From Pholiota molesta (taxonomy: Eukaryota > Basidiomycota > Agaricomycetes > Agaricales > Strophariaceae): a stretch of DNA of 64,000 nt. Every line of letters begins with the position of its first letter. Within the stretch, counting starts at the first letter, position 1. The position numbers were made by a program, and so were the translations under genes. Location: NCBI GenBank assembly GCA_014925825.1, contig JACGCK010000002.1, forward strand, positions 930,001 through 994,000, given 5' to 3'. The notes beneath the pieces are model-generated. The model ran no database searches. It was not told where the DNA came from and saw only the letters and a list, made by a program, of their open reading frames with translations. Positions 59,372 to 64,000 of the stretch are shown in pieces.

Positions 59372-62051
59372 ATGCCTCCTGGGGATCAAATTCCATCATT
59401 GAATGCAGAGTCAGCGTTAGACGTGAACGTCTTGAAAGAAATAGCAAAAAGGACCTAGTAGATGCCCTTAATTCAGTACGTTGCAACTGCCTCTATTGTC
59501 AATGCAAGTCTCTAAATATCGACACTTCGGTTCCAGGTAAATGGCGCCAAAACTCTTGTTCTGGACGCCTCTCTTGCCGGACCCCTTGGTCTGGTCACGG
59601 AAGTGTCATTACTGAAGGTAGGTTTCGAGTAACATGTGTGTTAACTTAAGCTGAATAGGAAAGTATAGCACCACGGCGTCGATAAGATGTTCTGGCTCGA
59701 GCCGGGTCCTTTAACTTCCTCGACTGCGAGCATCGTGTATATCTGCAGACCGCGGATTGGCCATGTAAAGATTATTGCAGGTGGGTTCTCATGTCAATAT
59801 GCTATACGTTGCTTGACATCGCTCAAGATCACATCAAAAGACACGCTAAAGAGTCGAGGAAACATAACTATACTATATTACTGGTTCCACGAGTATCGAC
59901 GTTATTCTCTCGAATATTGGAAGAAGAGGGTGTCCTGGGGGACGTTACGATTTCATCATACAACCTTCAATTCATCCTATCGCCGAAGACGTCATTTCTC
60001 TGGAGCACGAGAATGCCTTAAGGGAATTGTGGGTTGTAAGTGAGCGTTATGTGTTCTCAGATGAACCAGATCACTCATATTCTATGTCGTAGGATGAAGA
60101 TGAGACGATTATATTTGATTCTGCCCAAGCTCTTTTGACACTGCAAAAGTTATATGGAGCCTTCCCACAAATCATAGGCAAAGGAGACTATGCACAGGCA
60201 AGCTACTAACCGATGTCAGGCTAAGTCTGTGTGCTGATAATGAAACTACAGCGGTTGGCAACTCTTCTGACACGCAGTTCCAAGGCAGCGAATAGTACAG
60301 GCGCGGATGGACTATCGGTTCAAGAATCGATTCTTTGATCATTTTAGATCGTAGAGTCGACATGATAACACCTTTGCTGACACAACTCACGTACGAAGGC
60401 CTCGTGGACGAACTTATTGGAATTAAGAACTGTGAGCTCCCTTTACAATTTCCATTACGGACTCTCAAGGAATTAATTATACACCCACAGCCCATGTGGA
60501 ACTTCCTTTGTCTTTGTTGGCCCCCCCTACGGCCGGACCTTCTAACACTGCAAGCACTTCCACTGCACCGGCGGCTAGTCTGTTCCTGTTGTTCAGTGAA
60601 GAAAGACACCAAGAAAAAACACCATCTAACCACAGCTACAGACCCTCTTTTTGCCGAACTAAGAGACCTCAACTTCTCATCTGTTGGAAAGAAACTCAAC
60701 AAGTTGCTCGACGACTAGATGAAGATTATAAGGTCAGTCTGATGGATATGTAATCAGCGGTCGTTTAATTCCCTTTAAGACGAACCTCCAAACGAAGACC
60801 GTTGCTCAATTACGCGACTTCGTTGGGAAACTTGGGGGGCTCCAAACTGAGCACCAAGCCCTTCGACTCCGTGAGTTCACAGTTCCTAACCCGGTCATGC
60901 CTTTCAATTTTGGGATAGATACCGGCCTTTCCGAGTTGATTGTTCCTCTCACTCGGACGGAAATATTCAATAAATCGTTGGAAATTCAGCAAAGTAAGGC
61001 ATCTCGAGTTCCATTTCATTCAAGAATATACTAACACTTATCAAGACTTACTCGCCTCGTATGAAGTCACCGCACAATTGAATGCAATCGAGGATTTGAT
61101 TGCTCAAGGTGCCGAGATGCAGATTGTCTTGCGATTGTTATGCCTCGCAGCTTGACCGCGGGAGGTGTCAAGGCAAGAATCTAGAGAACATCAAGCGTGA
61201 GATTTGCAAGTTTGTCTGATTCCCACTTCAGTCACAATGTCAGCTTCACTGACTTATCCTCGTTTCCCCAGGCCTACGGATACGAATATCTGCCGTTGCT
61301 GCTTCTTTAGCTGCACCATCACTCGGCGTATTGCTGCCGAATCCGCTCCCCCCTTCCACGCCGTCAGTAGTCGCTGGACTAAAGTATCCTTTTGTGCAGC
61401 TGCGAAAGTCGTTGCGCCTACTTATCGACGACAATCCAGAAGCACTGGACGAGGTGGAGAACGATATCAGCTTTGTTTATTCTGGGTACGCCCCCATCAG
61501 CGTTCGGCTGGTCCAATGTGTGGCACAAAAAGGCGGTGTCATCAGTAATCCCGCTGAGAAAGAGAAGGCTGGCGTCGATGCGAGCAATGCAGCAGACCCG
61601 AAGAAGATATCTATGGGCAAAGTCCAGGCACATCCTATTGTCGGGTGGAAAGGGTTTGAAGATGTCATATCCGCAATTCCGGGGCAAACAGTGGAAATAA
61701 CTCAGAGAGCGTCAAGCAAATGTATCTCGGTAACAGGTGAGGATTTTCAGCCTATAGGCAGTCTGTCTGGGCCATTGACCTTATCTTTTGCAGGGTCAGG
61801 ACAAGAGACGACTACGGTTGTGTTCTTTTTGGGAGGCTGTACATATACCGAGATCGCAGCTCTTCGATGGGTCGGGCGCCAGAACAAAGGTGGATCATGT
61901 ACTTGCTCTGCTATGCATCTTGCTGATTTATCAATATCTAGGTCGCAATTTCTTGATAGCTACCACGGGCATTATTAGTGGGGCCAGTATTATAGATGGC
62001 ATTGCCGGAATCGCTACGGCAGGCTCCAAAGACCCGGCAGCAACTGTGTAG
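59372..62051 (+). CDS. VPS33: Vacuolar sorting protein 33 (Sec1/Munc18 family)
   Basis: Start ATG at 59372 (MPPGDQIPSLNAESALDVNV), stop TAG at 62049-62051, about 650 residues in about twelve exons. Recognisable SM-family segments are KTLVLDASLAGPLGLVTEVS, HHGVDKMFWLEPG, ESRKHNYTILLVPRVSTLF, the LIILDRRVDMITPLLTQLTY block (the hallmark of VPS33/SM proteins), VAQLRDFVGKLGGLQTEH, LNAIEDLIAQGAEMQIVLRL, and near the end TTTVVFFLGGCTYTEIAALR. VPS33 binds SNAREs as a core subunit of the HOPS and CORVET tethering complexes for fusion at vacuole and endosome. One-base gaps in A5 at 59446-59450 and CC at 59976-59977 break the frame; others probably occur near 60320 and 60700. Confidence 0.93.
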
Positions 62052-62194
62052 GAGAGCACACGAATGCTAAAGCTTCTCAGCACAATCTCCCAAGGATGAG
62101 CACATGGCTTGGGTTACTGTGCTGTGTTTAGAAGGATGAATGATGCAAGTTCAAACAACGTTCCTGATCGAGTTACGCGACGCGTTTGTTTTGT

Positions 62195-62329
62195 TTACTT
62201 GTCCGCTCCGTGGACCACGGTACCCCCGCCACCCTCGGGATGGGATTGCTGGTAACGGGAGGCGAGGATGATGCCGAACAGGACGACAACCAGCGCGAAT
62301 CGAGTTCAGAAGACAGTACCACGAGTCAT
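62195..62329 (-). CDS. Putative small membrane protein with in-frame TGA
   Basis: The minus strand from ATG at 62329 reads MTRGTVF, TGA at 62306-62308, then RFALVVVLFGIILASRYQQ and a Gly-rich, charged tail ending HGADK with TAA at 62195-62197 (45 codons). A membrane-spanning segment followed by a polar tail is believable as a single-pass small protein. A CTATAAG TATA-like motif lies about 80 nt upstream of the start, and a CT-rich leader follows. The TGA could be a TGG (Trp) in reality, a sequence error, or a real stop in a relic. I do not recognise the family. Confidence 0.35.
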
Positions 62330-62908
62330 CGATAGAGGTTATTTGTAAATTGGAGGAATAGCAAGAAAAATCAACGTGATCAAGTGCTTTGGCTTAGTTC
62401 TGGACCGGGGGTCTTATAGTGACTAAACGGGTTACCCCTGCCACTCTGTGTGCACAGATAACCTGATTTTGGCGCCCGGACGGAAGGTGCGCGTTTACTA
62501 CGCGCTCCGACGGACAGCTCGGGGTATCTGGACGATGTCGGGGCGGCTGGTGGACTATCGCGGGCGATGGAGGGTATTGGGGGCGAAAAGGAGATTCGGC
62601 AGAGAGCGAGATGCGGGGGGTGGCCGGGGTCGCAATTAGACGATCGAAGACCTGTCATTTGAATGCCCCTCGTATAAGTTCCGTCAACTGAACCAAAATG
62701 CATCGCTGACCTTTTCCTTGCACCCACATTGCGCCCACTTAATCCAGCTCACCACCCTCTTCGTACGTCCACTTTTTCTTTACTTTTTTGTCCCCGCGCT
62801 CATTTTTATTATCCCTTGCTTCAGGTTGCTACCATCTCCTTTCCCCCGCTCTCCGACAATAATCGACGCGTCCCCGCATTTTTGGCAATTTATATAACAG
62901 TAACCATT
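62330..62908. promoter_or_regulatory. Divergent interval, small ORF / YABBY-like gene
   Basis: No exon recognised. A TATATAA box lies at about 62890, only some 20 nt from the YABBY-like start codon, preceded by a CT-rich stretch (62750-62860). Confidence 0.4.
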
Positions 62909-63326
62909 ATGCCTCCCCGAGCTGCTGCGAGCAAAGCGGCTGCTGCTGAAAAGCCCGCCAAGAAAAGTGCGTGATTTTCATTTTAATCATTAGCGATGCG
63001 CTCAACGGGTTTATCTGCTCAGCCAAATCCACTGGCGGTGCCGGGGCCAAAAAGAAACTCTCTGCTTTCAATAAGTTTATGGTGCGCTGAGTCTCCGGCC
63101 CATCGACCATAGGTTCTTGACTTTTTTTTGACCCTGTTTCATTTTATAGCAACACGAGATGGCGCGTCTGAAGGAGACCGAGCCTGATATGCAACACAAA
63201 GACAGGTGCGTGTCGCTATCTTGCTTGACAAGTGGCGTCTGATCGCTCAGTGGTTGGGCGTATTTTAGGTTCAAGCTAGCAACATCCAACTGGAAGACTT
63301 CCAAAGAAAACCCCAAGAATGCTTAA
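62909..63326 (+). CDS. YABBY/HMG-like small nuclear protein
   Basis: Four exons (62909-62966, 63023-63081, 63150-63205, 63269-63326) join in phase to an intact 76-residue protein. The N-terminus is Ala/Lys-rich (MPPRAAASKAAAAEKPAKK), then the ordered part starts KKKLSAFNKFMQHEMARLKE, continues with Glu-Pro-Asp-Met and His-Lys-Asp-Arg, and ends FKLATSNWKTSKENPKNA. The SAFNKFM...FKLA..NWK pattern matches the HMG-like half of plant YABBY domains; fungi have small single-domain versions of unknown role, so a chromatin or DNA-binding role is likely by analogy. No zinc-finger half is present. Confidence 0.85.
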
Positions 63327-63884
63327 ACAGTGGTCCAATGATTCATCCCTCCTTTTCAATGTACCCCATCCTTCCGACCTTCCTTTCCCCACTTTGCTCT
63401 TGGTTTACATTTAATCATCTACAAATTTAAGCCTGTGTGCATCCCGCTTTATCTTACTTGGTTGTGCTATTATGGCTCGGGTGTAGTCTTGCTGTCATTT
63501 TGTTCCCCGCTTTTCAGGGTTGCTGTCGTTGTGTTCGCATTTTTATTACATATATACATACATATGATAAATAGTTGATGATATAGTGTGCTGTTGTTCT
63601 ATATACCCTTGCTCTGATACGATACACGAGTTTGCGGTGCGTGTGCCATGGTGCCAGCTGGCAGGAGTGTCTGCTGAACATGAGCCAGTGTGCGGGGTAA
63701 GAATAGAGCTGATCCTGATCTGATCTCGTGCCTCATTTGCGTCACTGCTGCTCGTGCCCCGCCTGCACGATGTAAGAGCCACCCTCTCTCGGCGACTTGA
63801 CTATGTGAATCAGTCTTATCGGTTTCATTCTTTGTTCTTAATCTTCGCCAATCTCCTAACCGCCTCATCTCGAGGCTTCCCACC
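63327..63884. other. intergenic
   Basis: 3' flank of the YABBY-like gene and upstream part of the next gene; no exon seen. Confidence 0.5.
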
Positions 63885-64000
63885 ATGAGCACGACACATG
63901 ACATCGATAACGAGGAGTCTCTCTTCCAGTTCGACCCTACGACGAGCAGCCAACCTCTGCCTCGTCGAGCATGTATTCACGCACCATCGTGTCCCTCCCA
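63885..64000 (+). CDS. First exon of an unidentified gene (3' truncated by window end)
   Basis: An ATG in a good context (CACCATGAG) at 63885 opens a frame to the window edge, reading MSTTHDIDNEESLFQFDP and then a Thr/Ser/Pro-rich stretch. About 38 residues are visible, not enough for a family. Confidence 0.5.
   Translation, partial: MSTTHDIDNEESLFQFDPTTSSQPLPRRACIHAPSCPS

Noticed and set aside
16343..62329. UGA recoding (for example selenocysteine) for the two small frames with internal TGA
   Set aside because: There is no evidence for recoding machinery or a SECIS-like hairpin, and the other genes use TGA as a normal stop; run-length errors or substitutions are simpler.
1..64000. CRISPR arrays, rRNA, tRNA, bacterial operons
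   Set aside because: No regular spaced repeats or rRNA blocks were seen, and no tRNA cloverleaf was noticed by eye; the tRNA absence should be checked with tRNAscan-SE.

Overview
The window is nuclear DNA of a filamentous basidiomycete, most likely an agaricomycete (mushroom-forming fungus). Genes are dense, on both strands, and cut by many short introns of about 45-130 nt with GT...AG ends. Several products (the multi-pass membrane protein near 9.3-10.6 kb, the LPTELL protein near 45.4-46.1 kb, the three-homeodomain regulator) look like agaricomycete families, and conserved eukaryotic housekeeping genes fill most of the rest. Assignments come from reading translated exons; no database search was possible.

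Layout: Het-C-like protein with a Gly/Tyr/Gln-rich tail (5' truncated, 79-3166, +); Mediator subunit MED11 (3979-4621, +) converging on tubulin cofactor A (4770-5308, -); a GC-rich unresolved stretch; bHLH factor 1 (7553-8584, -); a multi-pass membrane protein (9339 to about 10560, -); about 3 kb without a clear gene; bHLH factor 2 (14871-15946, -), a paralogue of the first; a large Ser/Pro-rich fungal protein (16867-21130, +) converging on a chitin synthase (21683-25460, -); casein kinase 1 (26941-28234, +) head to head with the chitin synthase; a 2.8 kb gene-poor stretch and a Tc1/mariner transposase relic (about 31105-31509); gamma-COP (32278-35649, +); pantothenate kinase (36026-37999, +); an AT-rich region with a foldback element (39424-39846); a three-homeodomain regulator (40690-42489, +); an LPTELL protein (45352-46079, -); a large E2 ubiquitin-conjugating enzyme (47260-50125, -) head to head with isocitrate lyase (about 50496-52941, +); NTE1 lysophospholipase (53452-59055, +); VPS33 (59372-62051, +); a tiny putative membrane ORF; a 76-residue YABBY-like protein (62909-63326, +); and the first exon of a gene that runs off the 3' end.

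There is no operon-like logic. The genes serve general cell biology: transcription (MED11, two bHLH, homeodomain), vesicle traffic and membranes (gamma-COP, VPS33, NTE1), cell wall (chitin synthase), cytoskeleton (TBCA), metabolism (pantothenate kinase, isocitrate lyase), signalling and protein turnover (CK1, E2).

Two window-wide observations matter most. First, many conserved genes carry single-base deletions, nearly all in short homopolymer runs, which look like consensus sequencing errors rather than gene decay; CDS spans below are gene models that ignore them. Second, the homeodomain gene has three homeoboxes split by an intron at the same codon and phase, which points to internal duplication of an intron-containing homeobox. 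I found no CRISPR array, rRNA or tRNA, and nothing that I would call a new defence or mobile system.
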